A DNA stretch of 64,000 nt, from positions 84,706 through 148,705 of the forward strand of contig NZ_FNCY01000010.1 of NCBI RefSeq assembly GCF_900099695.1. Reading direction: 5' to 3'. Positions 36,251-45,736 of this stretch are shown here, in pieces. The stretch comes from Propionivibrio dicarboxylicus (lineage in GTDB: Bacteria; Pseudomonadota; Gammaproteobacteria; Burkholderiales; Rhodocyclaceae). The translations under genes were made by a program, and so were the position numbers. The notes under the pieces are model-generated. The model had not been told where the DNA came from, made no database searches, and saw only the letters and a program-made list of their open reading frames with translations. Every line of letters begins with the position of its first letter. Position 1 is the first letter of the stretch.

Positions 36251-37483
36251 TCAGTCGAGGACGTGCGAGGCAAGTCCATCGGCGAGTTTCGGTTCGAACC
36301 AGGTCGATTTCGGTGGCATGACTTCGCCGGCATCGGCGACCGACATGAGTTCGCCGAGTTGCGTCGGGTAGATGGCGAAAGCAACCGCCATCTCGCCGCT
36401 GTCGACGCGCTTTTCAAGCTCGCCCAGGCCGCGGATGCCGCCGACGAAGTCGATGCGCGTGTCGCGGCGCAGATCGGCGATGCCGAGCACCGGGGCGAGA
36501 ATCTGTTCCGACAGCACCGAAACGTCGAGCCGGCGTACCGGGTCCTGCGTCGGCACGAGTTCGGGCTTGATCGTCAGGTGATACCAGCGCTTTGCGAGAT
36601 ACAGGCCGAAGCAGCCGGTGGCCGGCGGCGTGGCGCGACCCTCGGCCGGCGTGACGGTGCAGCGTTCGGCAACGGCGGTGAGGAAGCTCTCGACCGTATG
36701 GCCGTTGAGATCGCGCACGACGCGGTTGTAGTCGAAGATGCGCATCTGCCGCGCAGGGAAGATCACGGCCAGGAAGTATTCGGCTGAATCGGGGCGGCCC
36801 TGGCCGCGACGCGCGGCGGCGACGCGCGAGGCAGCGGCGGAACGGTGATGGCCGTCGGCGATGTAGAGCGCCGGCATGGCGTCGACAACGGTGGAGATCC
36901 TCGCAATGACGGCTTCGTCGTCGATCCGCCAGAGCGTGTGCTTGATGCCGTCATCGGCGGTCAGGTCGGCGATCGGCGTGCCGGCAGTGGCAGCCGCCAC
37001 CAGTCGCTCGGCTTCGTCGCTGTCGGGATGAGCGAGCAGCACCGGGCCGGTCTGGGCATTGAGCGCTTCGATCTGGCGGACCCGGTCGTCTTCCTTGTCC
37101 GGCCGCGTGAACTCGTGTTTGCGGATGCGGTTGGTGTCGTAGTGGGCGACCGATGCAGCGGCGATCAGGCCGGTCTGAGTGTGCGCGCCCATGACGAGGC
37201 GATAGGCGTAGTAGCAGGGCTTGTCTTCGCGGATCAGGATGTTGTCATCGATCAGCTTGCGCAGGTTCTCGGCCGATTTGGCATAGACTTCGGGCGCGTA
37301 GTGATCGACTTCAGGCGGCAGGTCGATCTCGGCCTTCGAGATGTGCAGGAAGGAGTGCGGCTTGCCGGCAGCGCGTGCGCGGGCTTCGTCGCTCGACAGC
37401 ACGTCATAGGGCGGTGCGGCGACCGCGGCGGCGTGTTCCGGGCGTGGGCGCAGGGCGGTGAAGGGGCGAATCAGGGCTGGCAT
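36251..37483 (-). CDS. DUF1015 family protein
   Basis: This 410-residue cytosolic protein begins MPALIRPFTALRPRPEHAAAVAAPPYDVLSS, the usual DUF1015 opening. Further conserved blocks are YAYRLVMGAHTQTGLIA, RKHEFTRPDKEDDRV and YIADGHHRSAAASRVA, the last with a probable catalytic or metal His pair. GGAG precedes the ATG. The family is widespread and often placed near amino-acid genes; a kinase-like role has been proposed but is not established. Here it is the third gene of the mfd-aroG unit, 27 bases after aroG. Confidence 0.88.
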   Translation of the reverse strand: MPALIRPFTALRPRPEHAAAVAAPPYDVLSSDEARARAAGKPHSFLHISKAEIDLPPEVDHYAPEVYAKSAENLRKLIDDNILIREDKPCYYAYRLVMGAHTQTGLIAAASVAHYDTNRIRKHEFTRPDKEDDRVRQIEALNAQTGPVLLAHPDSDEAERLVAAATAGTPIADLTADDGIKHTLWRIDDEAVIARISTVVDAMPALYIADGHHRSAAASRVAAARRGQGRPDSAEYFLAVIFPARQMRIFDYNRVVRDLNGHTVESFLTAVAERCTVTPAEGRATPPATGCFGLYLAKRWYHLTIKPELVPTQDPVRRLDVSVLSEQILAPVLGIADLRRDTRIDFVGGIRGLGELEKRVDSGEMAVAFAIYPTQLGELMSVADAGEVMPPKSTWFEPKLADGLASHVLD

Positions 37484-37510
37484 CAAGGGTCTCCAGGAGT
37501 ATCGGAATGA

Positions 37511-38614
37511 TCAGGATTGGCGGGTTCTGTTCGGCAAGACGTCACGCAGTTGCGCCGCCGTCTCGCGCAGCATTTTTTCGGTGGTGTCCCAATCGACACA
37601 GGCATCCGTGACCGAGCAGCCGTACTTGAGCGATGCCAGGTCGTTGGGAATCGGTTGGTTGCCGGCGACGATGTTCGATTCGATCATGACGCCGACCAGC
37701 GACTGGTTGCCGAAACGGATCTGGTTGACGATGTCGGCCATGACGAGCGGCTGCAGTTCGTGGTTCTTGTAGCTGTTGGCGTGCGAGCAGTCGACGACGA
37801 TGTTGGCCGGCAGTTTGGCCTTGGTCAGCGCCTGTTCGGCGATGCGGACGCTGACGGTGTCATAGTTCGGGCGGCCGTCGCCGCCGCGCAGGACGAGGTG
37901 TCCGTAGGGATTGCCGCTGGTGCGCACGACGGCGGTCTTGCCTTCGCCGTTGATGCCGAGGAAGCTGTGCGGGCGCGATGCAGAGAGAATGGCGTTGACG
38001 GCGATGCCGACGTCTCCGTTGGTGCCGTTCTTGAAGCCGACCGGCGTCGATAATCCCGATGACATTTCGCGGTGCGTCTGCGATTCGGTCGTGCGGGCGC
38101 CGATTGCCGTCCAGGCGATGAGGTCGCCGAGGTATTGCGGCGAGATCGGGTCGAGCGCCTCGGTGGCCGCCGGCAAGCCGAGTTCGGCAACGTCGCGCAG
38201 GAAAGCGCGGGCGTTTTCCATGCCCTTGCCGATGTGGAACGAGTCGTCCATGTCCGGATCGTTGATGTAGCCTTTCCAGCCGGTCGTCGTGCGCGGTTTT
38301 TCGAAATAGACGCGCATGATCGGCAACAGCGTGTCGCCGAGTTCGTCGCCGAGCGCTTTCAGCCGGCGGGCATAGTCGAGGCCGGCGACCGGGTCGTGGA
38401 TCGAGCAGGGGCCGACGACGATGAACAGGCGGTGGTCCTTGCGGTCGAGGATGTTGCGCAGCGCTTCGCGGCCTTGCATCACCGTGCGCGAAGCCTGTGC
38501 TGACAGCGGCACGCGGGCGTGGATTTCCTCGGGCGAGGGCATCGGATCGAAATCGACGATGTTGACGTTTTCGATGTCGGGCGTGGCGAGGTTGGTTTTG
38601 TCGGGATGGCTCAT
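37511..38614 (-). CDS. aroG: 3-deoxy-7-phosphoheptulonate synthase (class I, AroG/F/H type)
   Basis: This 367-residue enzyme catalyses the first step of the shikimate pathway, joining PEP and erythrose 4-phosphate. Motifs are FIVVGPCSIHDP, RVYFEKPRTTTGWKG, ARTTESQTHREMSSGLS, GFKNGTNGD and VDCSHANSYK, with the metal-binding Cys and His. The isoform (feedback by Phe, Tyr or Trp) cannot be told from the sequence. The ATG overlaps the mfd stop by 4 bases, so aroG is translated from the mfd transcript. Confidence 0.96.
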   Translation of the reverse strand: MSHPDKTNLATPDIENVNIVDFDPMPSPEEIHARVPLSAQASRTVMQGREALRNILDRKDHRLFIVVGPCSIHDPVAGLDYARRLKALGDELGDTLLPIMRVYFEKPRTTTGWKGYINDPDMDDSFHIGKGMENARAFLRDVAELGLPAATEALDPISPQYLGDLIAWTAIGARTTESQTHREMSSGLSTPVGFKNGTNGDVGIAVNAILSASRPHSFLGINGEGKTAVVRTSGNPYGHLVLRGGDGRPNYDTVSVRIAEQALTKAKLPANIVVDCSHANSYKNHELQPLVMADIVNQIRFGNQSLVGVMIESNIVAGNQPIPNDLASLKYGCSVTDACVDWDTTEKMLRETAAQLRDVLPNRTRQS

Positions 38615-41600
38615 GGTTTCAGTTGCTTGAAGAGGTCCTTGATGGCGGCGACGCGGTCGACCAGGGTCGGGCAGTGCCGTTTCAGCGACAGTTTATCCTG
38701 TCCGGCCAGCCGATAGTTCCGGTCTTTCTGGATCAGGGCGATGATGCGGATCGGTTCGATCGGCGGATTGACCTCGAATTGCACGACGATCTGTTCGCTC
38801 GTCGCGTCGAGTTTGACGATGCCGAGCGGTTTGCACATCAGCCGCAGCCTGTGGCTTTCGAGCAGAGAACGCGCCTGTGGCGGCAGTTCGCCGAAACGGT
38901 CGACGAGCTCTTCCTGCATCGCCGTGATGTCGTCGAGCGTCGTGCAGTTGGCGAGCCGCTTGTAGAGCGTCAGCCGCTCGTGCACATCGGGGGCGTAGTC
39001 GTCGGGCAGCAGCGCCGGCGTATGCAGGTTGATTTCGGTGGTGATGCCGAGCGGTTCGGCGAGGTCGGGTTCCTTGCCCTGGCGCAGCGCCGAGACGGCG
39101 CGGTTGAGCATTTCCGTGTAGAGATTGAAGCCGACTTCCTGCATCTCGCCCGACTGATTTTCGCCGAGGATCTCGCCGGCGCCGCGGATTTCGAGATCGT
39201 GCATGGCCAGGTAGAAGCCGGCGCCGAGTTCGTCCATCATCTGGATCGCTTCGAGCCGCTGCTTGGCCTGCTTGGTGAGTCCCGTCGTGCCGTCGGCGTC
39301 GCCGTGCGTGAGCAGGTAGGCGTAGGCCTGGTGGTGCGAGCGTCCGACGCGGCCGCGCAACTGGTGCAGCTGCGCCAGGCCGAACTTGTCGGCCCGGTTG
39401 ATGACGATGGTGTTGGCGTGCGGGTTGTCGATGCCGGTTTCGATGATCGTTGTGCACAGGAGCAGGTTGGCGCGTTGCCCGGTGAAGTCGCGCATGACGC
39501 GTTCAAGTTCGCGCTCGTTCATCTGTCCATGGCCGACGACGATGCGTGCTTCGGGCAGAAGCTTGACGAGCTTTTCGCGCATGTTGTCGATCGTGTCGAC
39601 TTCGTTGTGCAGGAAGTAGACCTGCCCGCCGCGCTTGAATTCGCGCAGCAGCGCTTCGCGGACGATGCCGTCCGAATAGCGCGAGACGAAGGTCTTGATC
39701 GCCAGCCGTTTCTGCGGCGCAGTGGCGATGACCGAGAAGTCGCGCAGGCCTTCGAGCGACATTCCCAGGGTGCGCGGAATCGGCGTCGCCGTCAGCGTCA
39801 GTACGTCGACTTCGGCGCGTAAGGCCTTGAGGCTTTCCTTCTGGCGCACGCCGAAACGGTGTTCCTCGTCGATGATGACGAGTCCCAGCCGGCTGAACTG
39901 CACGTCTTTTTGCAGCAGCTTGTGCGTGCCGATGACAATATCTACCCTGCCTTCGGCCAGTTCCTTGATTGCCTGGTTCGATTCCTTGGCCGTCTTGAAG
40001 CGCGAGAGTTCGGCGATCTTGACCGGCCAGTCGGCGAAGCGGTCGCTGAAGGTCTGGAAATGCTGTTCGCACAGCAGGGTCGTCGGGCAGAGTACCGCCA
40101 CCTGCTTGCCGCCGGCCACCGCGCAGAAGGCGGCGCGCAGGGCGACCTCGGTCTTGCCGAAACCGACGTCGCCGCAGACGAGGCGGTCCATCGGCTTGCC
40201 GGATTTCATGTCCTGGATGACGGCTTCAATCGCTGCCGCCTGGTCGGGCGTCTCTTCGAAGCCGAAGCCGTCGGCAAAGGCCTCGTAGTCGTGGGTGGTG
40301 AACTCGAAAGCGTGGCCTTGCCGTGCCGCGCGACGGGCGTAGAGTGCCAGCAGTTCGGCCGCCGTGTCGCGCGCCTGGAGCGCCGCCTTCTTTTTGGCCT
40401 TTTCCCATTGCTGCGATCCGAGCGCGTGCAGCGGCGCCGCTTCGGGGTCGCTGCCCGAATAGCGCGAGATGACGTGCAACTGCGAAACGGGGACGTAGAG
40501 CTTGGCGTCGTTGGCGTAGTGGAGTTCGAGGAACTCCATCTCGCCTTCGCCGAGGTCCATGTGGATCAGGCCTTGATAGCGGGCGATGCCGTGTTGTTCA
40601 TGGACGACCGGGTCGCCGACCTTGAGCTCGGTCAGGTCGCGCAGCCAGTTGTCGAGCGATGCCTTGCGCTGGGCGCCGTGGCGGGCGCGCCGGTTCGGTG
40701 TGCCGGCGTAGAGCTCGGCTTCGGTGACAAAGGCGAGGGCGTCGAGGCCGAAACCTTCGTGCAGCGGCGCGACGCCGAGCGCGAGGCGGGCTTCTCCGGC
40801 GAGGAATCCGCCGAGGTCGGTGCAGGGGGCCGGGCGGATGCCGTATTCATTGAGCAGACCGGCGAGTGTTTCGCGGCGCCCGGCACTTTCGGCGAGAAGC
40901 AGGATTCTGCCGGAAAACCCGGCGATGAAGTTCTTGAGCGCCGTCAGCGGGTCGTCGGCGCGCCGGTCGACAGCAACCGCGGGGATCGGCCGCGTTTCGC
41001 CTTCGGCCACGCCGGGCGGCTGCCGGCGGAGGTCGAGCCGGGCGTAGGGCTTGGCGGCGATGAAGAAGGCATCTTCGGAGAGGAAGATGTCGGCCGGCGG
41101 CAACAGCGGGCGCGCCACTTCGCCGGAAAGCATGGTGTAGCGCGACTGGGCGTCACGCCAGAAATCGCGCAGCGCGGCCGGGACGTCGTTATGCAGGCAG
41201 AGGGTCGTGTGTTCCGGCAGGTAATCGAAGAGCGTTGCCGTTTCGTCGAAGAAGAGCGGCAGCCAGTATTCGATGCCGGCCGGTGCGATGCCGTTGGTGA
41301 CGTCCTTGTAGATGCGCGCGCGGGCTGGATCGCCTTCGAACACTTCGCGGAAACGTTGCCGGAAGCGGGCACGTCCCTTGTCGTCGAGCGGGAATTCGCG
41401 TGCCGGCAGCAGGCGGATGTCGGGGACCGGGTAGAGCGTACGTTGCGTGTCGACGTCGAAGGTCTTGATGCTGTCGATTTCGTCGTCGAAAAGGTCGATC
41501 CGGAACGGTAGCACCGATCCCATCGGGTAGAGGTCGATCAAACCGCCGCGAATCGAGTATTCGCCGGGGGAGACGACGTTCGAGACATGCGAATAGCCGG

Positions 41601-42078
41601 CCAGCGTCAGTTGTCCCTTGAACGTCTCGGCGTCGAGTTTCTCGCCCTGCTTCAGGAAGAAGGTATAGGCGGCCAGATAGGCCGGCGGGGCGAGGCGGTA
41701 GGCCGCCGTCGTGGCCGGAACGAGCAGGATGTCGCATTCGTGGCGCATGACGCTGTAGAGCGTCGCCAGGCGTTCGGAGATGAGATCGTGGTGTGGCGAG
41801 AAACTGTCGTAGGGCAGCGTTTCCCAGTCGGGCAGCATGCGCACGCGCAGGTCGGGCGCGAACCAGGGGATTTCGTCGAGCAGGCGTTGCGCATCGCCGG
41901 CACTGGCGGTCAGCACTGCGATCAGGCTGTGCTTGTCGCTTTGGCGGGCGCGTTGCGTGATCAGCAGGGCGTCGGCGGAGCCGGCAAACGGCGGGATTTG
42001 TCGGCGTTCGCCGGGTTTGATTGCCGGGAGCGAGGCTTGCGGCAGTCCGGTCGGTCGGTCAGTGGATGGCTGTGGCAC
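38611..42078 (-). CDS. mfd: Transcription-repair coupling factor Mfd
   Basis: This 1155-residue ATP-dependent translocase removes stalled RNA polymerase and recruits UvrA. It contains a UvrB-like N-terminal part (ALLITQRARQSDKHS; WETLPYDSFSPHHDLISERL), the RNA-polymerase-interacting domain (VGDPVVHEQHGIARYQG), and RecG-like helicase motifs RLVCGDVGFGKTEVALRAAF, VIIDEEHRFGVRQKE and TATPIPRTLGMSL. The C-terminal TRCF domain follows. The start is GTG at 42078 with no clear SD. It heads an operon with aroG and DUF1015. Confidence 0.97.
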   Translation of the reverse strand: MPQPSTDRPTGLPQASLPAIKPGERRQIPPFAGSADALLITQRARQSDKHSLIAVLTASAGDAQRLLDEIPWFAPDLRVRMLPDWETLPYDSFSPHHDLISERLATLYSVMRHECDILLVPATTAAYRLAPPAYLAAYTFFLKQGEKLDAETFKGQLTLAGYSHVSNVVSPGEYSIRGGLIDLYPMGSVLPFRIDLFDDEIDSIKTFDVDTQRTLYPVPDIRLLPAREFPLDDKGRARFRQRFREVFEGDPARARIYKDVTNGIAPAGIEYWLPLFFDETATLFDYLPEHTTLCLHNDVPAALRDFWRDAQSRYTMLSGEVARPLLPPADIFLSEDAFFIAAKPYARLDLRRQPPGVAEGETRPIPAVAVDRRADDPLTALKNFIAGFSGRILLLAESAGRRETLAGLLNEYGIRPAPCTDLGGFLAGEARLALGVAPLHEGFGLDALAFVTEAELYAGTPNRRARHGAQRKASLDNWLRDLTELKVGDPVVHEQHGIARYQGLIHMDLGEGEMEFLELHYANDAKLYVPVSQLHVISRYSGSDPEAAPLHALGSQQWEKAKKKAALQARDTAAELLALYARRAARQGHAFEFTTHDYEAFADGFGFEETPDQAAAIEAVIQDMKSGKPMDRLVCGDVGFGKTEVALRAAFCAVAGGKQVAVLCPTTLLCEQHFQTFSDRFADWPVKIAELSRFKTAKESNQAIKELAEGRVDIVIGTHKLLQKDVQFSRLGLVIIDEEHRFGVRQKESLKALRAEVDVLTLTATPIPRTLGMSLEGLRDFSVIATAPQKRLAIKTFVSRYSDGIVREALLREFKRGGQVYFLHNEVDTIDNMREKLVKLLPEARIVVGHGQMNERELERVMRDFTGQRANLLLCTTIIETGIDNPHANTIVINRADKFGLAQLHQLRGRVGRSHHQAYAYLLTHGDADGTTGLTKQAKQRLEAIQMMDELGAGFYLAMHDLEIRGAGEILGENQSGEMQEVGFNLYTEMLNRAVSALRQGKEPDLAEPLGITTEINLHTPALLPDDYAPDVHERLTLYKRLANCTTLDDITAMQEELVDRFGELPPQARSLLESHRLRLMCKPLGIVKLDATSEQIVVQFEVNPPIEPIRIIALIQKDRNYRLAGQDKLSLKRHCPTLVDRVAAIKDLFKQLKP

Positions 42079-42274
42079 GAAATGAACCGCGTACGGCGTA
42101 GGGCAGTGGCGTTATGGCAACAAGGTGCCGGGTTCGGGATTATAGCCGATCGCTCCGGAGATGCAGCGACGCAGCTGTTCGGGCGGTGCCCGACGGGGTG
42201 TCACGCTGCCGGGGGGTTTGGCAATTGTCCTATTGGCCGTATCATTCCCAAAAAAAACAGGGGAAGGATTGTCA

Positions 42275-43762
42275 ATGGCGTCGTCAGGAGCCTCAAGTAT
42301 TCTGCTTAATCCGGAGAAGATCCGGCGTCTCTCGATGCAGTCGCTGTTCGAGAGCTTCGATACCTTGTGCGAGGGAACGGTCATTGTCGATCGCGATGCG
42401 CGCATTGTCTGGATCAACGAGCGTTATGCGACGCGCTTGGGCGCGAAGTCGGCGGCCGAGGCGATCGGCAAACCCGTCGAGGAAGTGATCCACAACAGCC
42501 TGATGCGTTCGGTGGTGACCACCGGACAGCCGATTCTGCTCGATATCATGGAGACGCCGGGCGCGACCTTCGTGGTGACGCGGATTCCGCTCAAGAACGA
42601 CCGCGGTGAAGTGATCGGCGCCGCCGGTTTCGCGCTGTTCGACAAGGTGCAGTCGCTCAAGCCACTATTCGCCAAATTCGAAGGGATGCAGCAGGAGATT
42701 GCCGCGGCGCAGAAGTCGCTGGCGGAAAACCGCCGGCCGAAATATACCTTTTCCAATTTCATCGGTTCGAGCCCGGTGTGCATGGAGGTCAAGCGGCAGG
42801 CACGGCGCGCCGCACAGCACGATGCGACGGTGCTGCTGCTGGGCGAGACCGGCACCGGCAAGGAGTTGCTGGCGCATGCCATCCATGGCGCTTCGGCGCG
42901 CGGTGGCAAACCCTTCGTCGGCATCAACGTCGCCGCCATCCCGGATGCCTTGCTTGAGACGGAGTTCTTCGGCGTCGCGCCGGGCGCGTATACGGGCGCC
43001 GAGAAGAAGGGGCGCGATGGTAAGTTTCGCCTGGCCGACGGTGGCACACTCTTTCTCGACGAAATCGGCGACATGCCCTTGCTGCTCCAGTCGAAGCTGT
43101 TGCGCGTGCTGCAGGAGCAGGAGTTCGAGCCGGTCGGGTCGAACCGCGTCGTCAAGATTGACGTGCGCATCATCGCCGCGACGAGCGTCGATTTACAGCG
43201 CCGCGTCTCCGAGGGGCGTTTCCGCGAAGATCTTTTTTACCGGCTCAATGTGTTGTCGATCCGCGTGCCGCCCTTGCGCGAACGCATGGCCGACATCGAG
43301 GCGCTATGCGAAGGCATCCTGGAGCAGATTGAGCAACGGACCGGTTTGCCCCACCGCGAACTGACGACCGACGCGATCGAGAAGCTGCGCGGCTGCGCCT
43401 GGCGCGGCAATGTGCGGGAATTGCAGAACGTGCTGGAAAAGGCCGTGATGATGTCGGACAAGATCCGCATCGGGGCCGTGGATCTCGTCGATATTCTCCC
43501 GTCCGACCGCGTTCGCCTGCCATTCCCGGGGAATTCGATGCATGTACTGGACGCGTCAGGCGGCGGCAGCGCGCTTTCGGACACGCCCGAGGGCGAGGTG
43601 CGCTCGTATGACGTCGAGTTCGCCGAGTTCGAGCGGCGCTTGCTGGCGAATGCGCTGGCGGCGACCGGAAACCGCGTCGATGCGGCGGCCCGACTGCTGG
43701 GCTTGGGCCGTGCCACGATGTACCGGAAACTGCGTGCGCTCGGTTTTGATTCTCATATTTGA
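42275..43762 (+). CDS. PAS-domain sigma54-dependent transcriptional activator
   Basis: This is a 495-residue enhancer-binding protein. The N-terminal PAS-like sensor (LCEGTVIVDRDARIVWINERYATRLG) covers about 20-140. The AAA+ domain has Walker A LLGETGTGKELLAHAIH, a GAYTGA variant of the GAFTGA sigma54 loop, and Walker B GGTLFLDEIGDMPL. A C-terminal Fis-type helix-turn-helix follows (NRVDAAARLLGLGRATMYRKL). GGGGAAGGA precedes the ATG at 42275. It lies just upstream of a -24/-12 promoter and almost surely activates the following operon, perhaps sensing its substrate. Confidence 0.94.
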   Translation: MASSGASSILLNPEKIRRLSMQSLFESFDTLCEGTVIVDRDARIVWINERYATRLGAKSAAEAIGKPVEEVIHNSLMRSVVTTGQPILLDIMETPGATFVVTRIPLKNDRGEVIGAAGFALFDKVQSLKPLFAKFEGMQQEIAAAQKSLAENRRPKYTFSNFIGSSPVCMEVKRQARRAAQHDATVLLLGETGTGKELLAHAIHGASARGGKPFVGINVAAIPDALLETEFFGVAPGAYTGAEKKGRDGKFRLADGGTLFLDEIGDMPLLLQSKLLRVLQEQEFEPVGSNRVVKIDVRIIAATSVDLQRRVSEGRFREDLFYRLNVLSIRVPPLRERMADIEALCEGILEQIEQRTGLPHRELTTDAIEKLRGCAWRGNVRELQNVLEKAVMMSDKIRIGAVDLVDILPSDRVRLPFPGNSMHVLDASGGGSALSDTPEGEVRSYDVEFAEFERRLLANALAATGNRVDAAARLLGLGRATMYRKLRALGFDSHI

Positions 43763-43905
43763 GACCGTCCCGTTTTTGAGAATATTGCTAAGTCATTGAT
43801 TTGCATATGACGTGTGTTTTTTTATGCGTCTCGATTTTGCGAATTGTTGATTTGGAATGACTTCATTCTTGCGTGGAAAGACATAAACCCAGGCGTTCCA
43901 ATGCC

Positions 43906-43920
43906 TGGCATGTTCCCTGC
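43906..43920 (+). promoter_or_regulatory. Sigma54 (-24/-12) promoter of the CoA-transferase operon
   Basis: TGGCATGTTCCCTGC matches TGGCAC-N5-TTGC closely, with GG and GC 12 bases apart. It lies about 110 bases before the CoA-transferase start and after the activator gene. Upstream, AAGTCATT (about 43790) and AATGACTT (about 43856) form a spaced inverted pair that could be an activator site. Confidence 0.8.
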
Positions 43921-44032
43921 TAGCTCTCCTGCAACAATAAAACTGTGCCGGTAACGACGATCGGCGCGGGTCAATCAGGCTTGCACGACGGGTAATACCC
44001 GCCGATGTGTGTCATAAACCAGGAGGATCGCT

Positions 44033-45658
44033 ATGTCGCAAAGCAGCCAGCAGGGCAAGTGTCAGTGCAAGTGCAGCAAGGTCGTTTCCGCCGCCGAGGC
44101 CGTTCGTCATATCAAGGATGGGGATACTCTGGCGACCGGGGGATTCGTTGGCATCGGTTTTGCCGAAAACATCGCTGTGGCGATCGAACAGCGTTTCCTC
44201 GGCAACGATCCGGAATCGCCCGCCGGCAGTCCGCGCAACCTGACGCTCACCTATGCGGCCGGTCAGGGCGACGGCAAGGAGCGGGGCCTCAACCACCTCG
44301 GGCATGAAGGCTTGGTCGGGCGCGTCATCGGCGGCCACTGGGGACTGGCGCCGAAGCTGCAGAAGCTCGCCGTGACCGACAAGATCGAAGCCTACAATTT
44401 GCCGCAAGGCGTGATTTCCCAGCTGTTCCGCGACATCGGCGCGGGCAAGCCGGGCCAGTTGTCGCGCATCGGTCTCGGCACCTTCGTCGATCCGCGCCAT
44501 GGCGGCGGCAAGATCAATTCGGTGACCAAGAAGGATGTCGTCGAACTGCAGGTCATCGACGGCAAGGAATATCTCTTCTACAAGGCCTTCCCGGTCAATG
44601 TCGGCATCATTCGCGGCACGACCGCCGATCCCGACGGCAACGTGACGATGGAGAAGGAAGCGCTGACGCTGGAGGTCCTGTCGATCGCGACCGCTGCGCA
44701 TAATTCCGGCGGCATCGTCATCGTCCAGGTCGAACGCATCGCCGAGCGCGGCTCGCTGAATCCGCGGCTGGTGAAGATTCCCGGCATTCTCGTCGATTAT
44801 GTCGTCGTCGCCGAGAAACCCGAATACCACATGCAGACGTTCGCCGAGCAATACAACGCCGGCTATTCGGGCGAGACTCGTGTGCCGATGTCATCGATTC
44901 CGACGATGGAACTGTCCGAGCGCAAGATCATCGCCCGGCGCGCGGCCATGGAATTGCAGCCTGACAGCATCGTCAATCTCGGTATTGGCATGCCGGAAGG
45001 TGTGTCGAGCGTTGCCGCCGAAGAGGGTGTCGTCGATCTGATGACGCTGACTGCAGAACCGGGCGTCGTTGGCGGCATTCCGGCCGGTGGCCTGAGCTTC
45101 GGCGCCGCGAGCAATGCCATGGCGATTCTCGATCAGCCGTATCAGTTCGATTTTTATGACGGCGGCGGTCTCGATGTCACCTTCCTCGGGCTTGCCCAGG
45201 CCGACCAGCACGGCAACCTGAACGTCAGTAAATTCGGTCCGCGCCTTGCCGGTGCCGGTGGCTTCATCAATATCAGCCAGACCGCCAAGAAGGTGGTGTT
45301 CGTCGGCACTTTCACCGCCGGCAAGCTCGACGTCACCGTCGACAATGGCGCGCTCAAGATCCTGACCGAAGGCGAGACGATCAAGTTCGTTTCCGAAGTC
45401 GAGCACCGTACCTTCAGCGGCGAATATGCATCGAAGAATGGCCAGACCGTGCTCTACATCACCGAGCGCTGCGTCTTCCGCCTCGTCGAAGGTGGGCTGG
45501 AACTGATCGAAATTGCACCGGGGGTCGATCTCGACAAGGACATCTTGTCGCTGATGGAATTCCGGCCGGCGATCAGCCCGAAACTCAAGATCATGGATGC
45601 CCGCATTTTCCGCGACGAGCCGATGAATCTGCGTCCGGACATCCTGGCCAAACAATAA
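44033..45658 (+). CDS. Fused-subunit acyl-CoA:acetate/3-ketoacid CoA transferase (family I)
   Basis: This 541-residue enzyme moves CoA from a donor acyl-CoA to a carboxylic acid. The alpha half ([21 protein letters not shown]) and beta half ([20 protein letters not shown]) are joined in one chain. The catalytic Glu is in [14 protein letters not shown] at residue 342. The N-terminus [16 protein letters not shown] has an unusual Cys-rich start. AGGAGG precedes the ATG. In the operon it probably activates the acid brought in by GntP. Whether the substrate is acetoacetate, propionate or a hydroxy acid is unknown. Confidence 0.92.
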   Translation: MSQSSQQGKCQCKCSKVVSAAEAVRHIKDGDTLATGGFVGIGFAENIAVAIEQRFLGNDPESPAGSPRNLTLTYAAGQGDGKERGLNHLGHEGLVGRVIGGHWGLAPKLQKLAVTDKIEAYNLPQGVISQLFRDIGAGKPGQLSRIGLGTFVDPRHGGGKINSVTKKDVVELQVIDGKEYLFYKAFPVNVGIIRGTTADPDGNVTMEKEALTLEVLSIATAAHNSGGIVIVQVERIAERGSLNPRLVKIPGILVDYVVVAEKPEYHMQTFAEQYNAGYSGETRVPMSSIPTMELSERKIIARRAAMELQPDSIVNLGIGMPEGVSSVAAEEGVVDLMTLTAEPGVVGGIPAGGLSFGAASNAMAILDQPYQFDFYDGGGLDVTFLGLAQADQHGNLNVSKFGPRLAGAGGFINISQTAKKVVFVGTFTAGKLDVTVDNGALKILTEGETIKFVSEVEHRTFSGEYASKNGQTVLYITERCVFRLVEGGLELIEIAPGVDLDKDILSLMEFRPAISPKLKIMDARIFRDEPMNLRPDILAKQ

Positions 45659-45736
45659 AGCAATCAAAAAAATGCCGTGAGGCATAGGTGTAGCAAAGGC
45701 AGTCCAATCGACTGAAATACCAACGGAGGGTAACAA

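Noticed and set aside
43751..43764. TCTCA-N4-TGAGA dyad at the end of the sigma54 activator gene
   Set aside because: It overlaps the stop codon and has short arms; it is not distinct enough to call an enhancer site.
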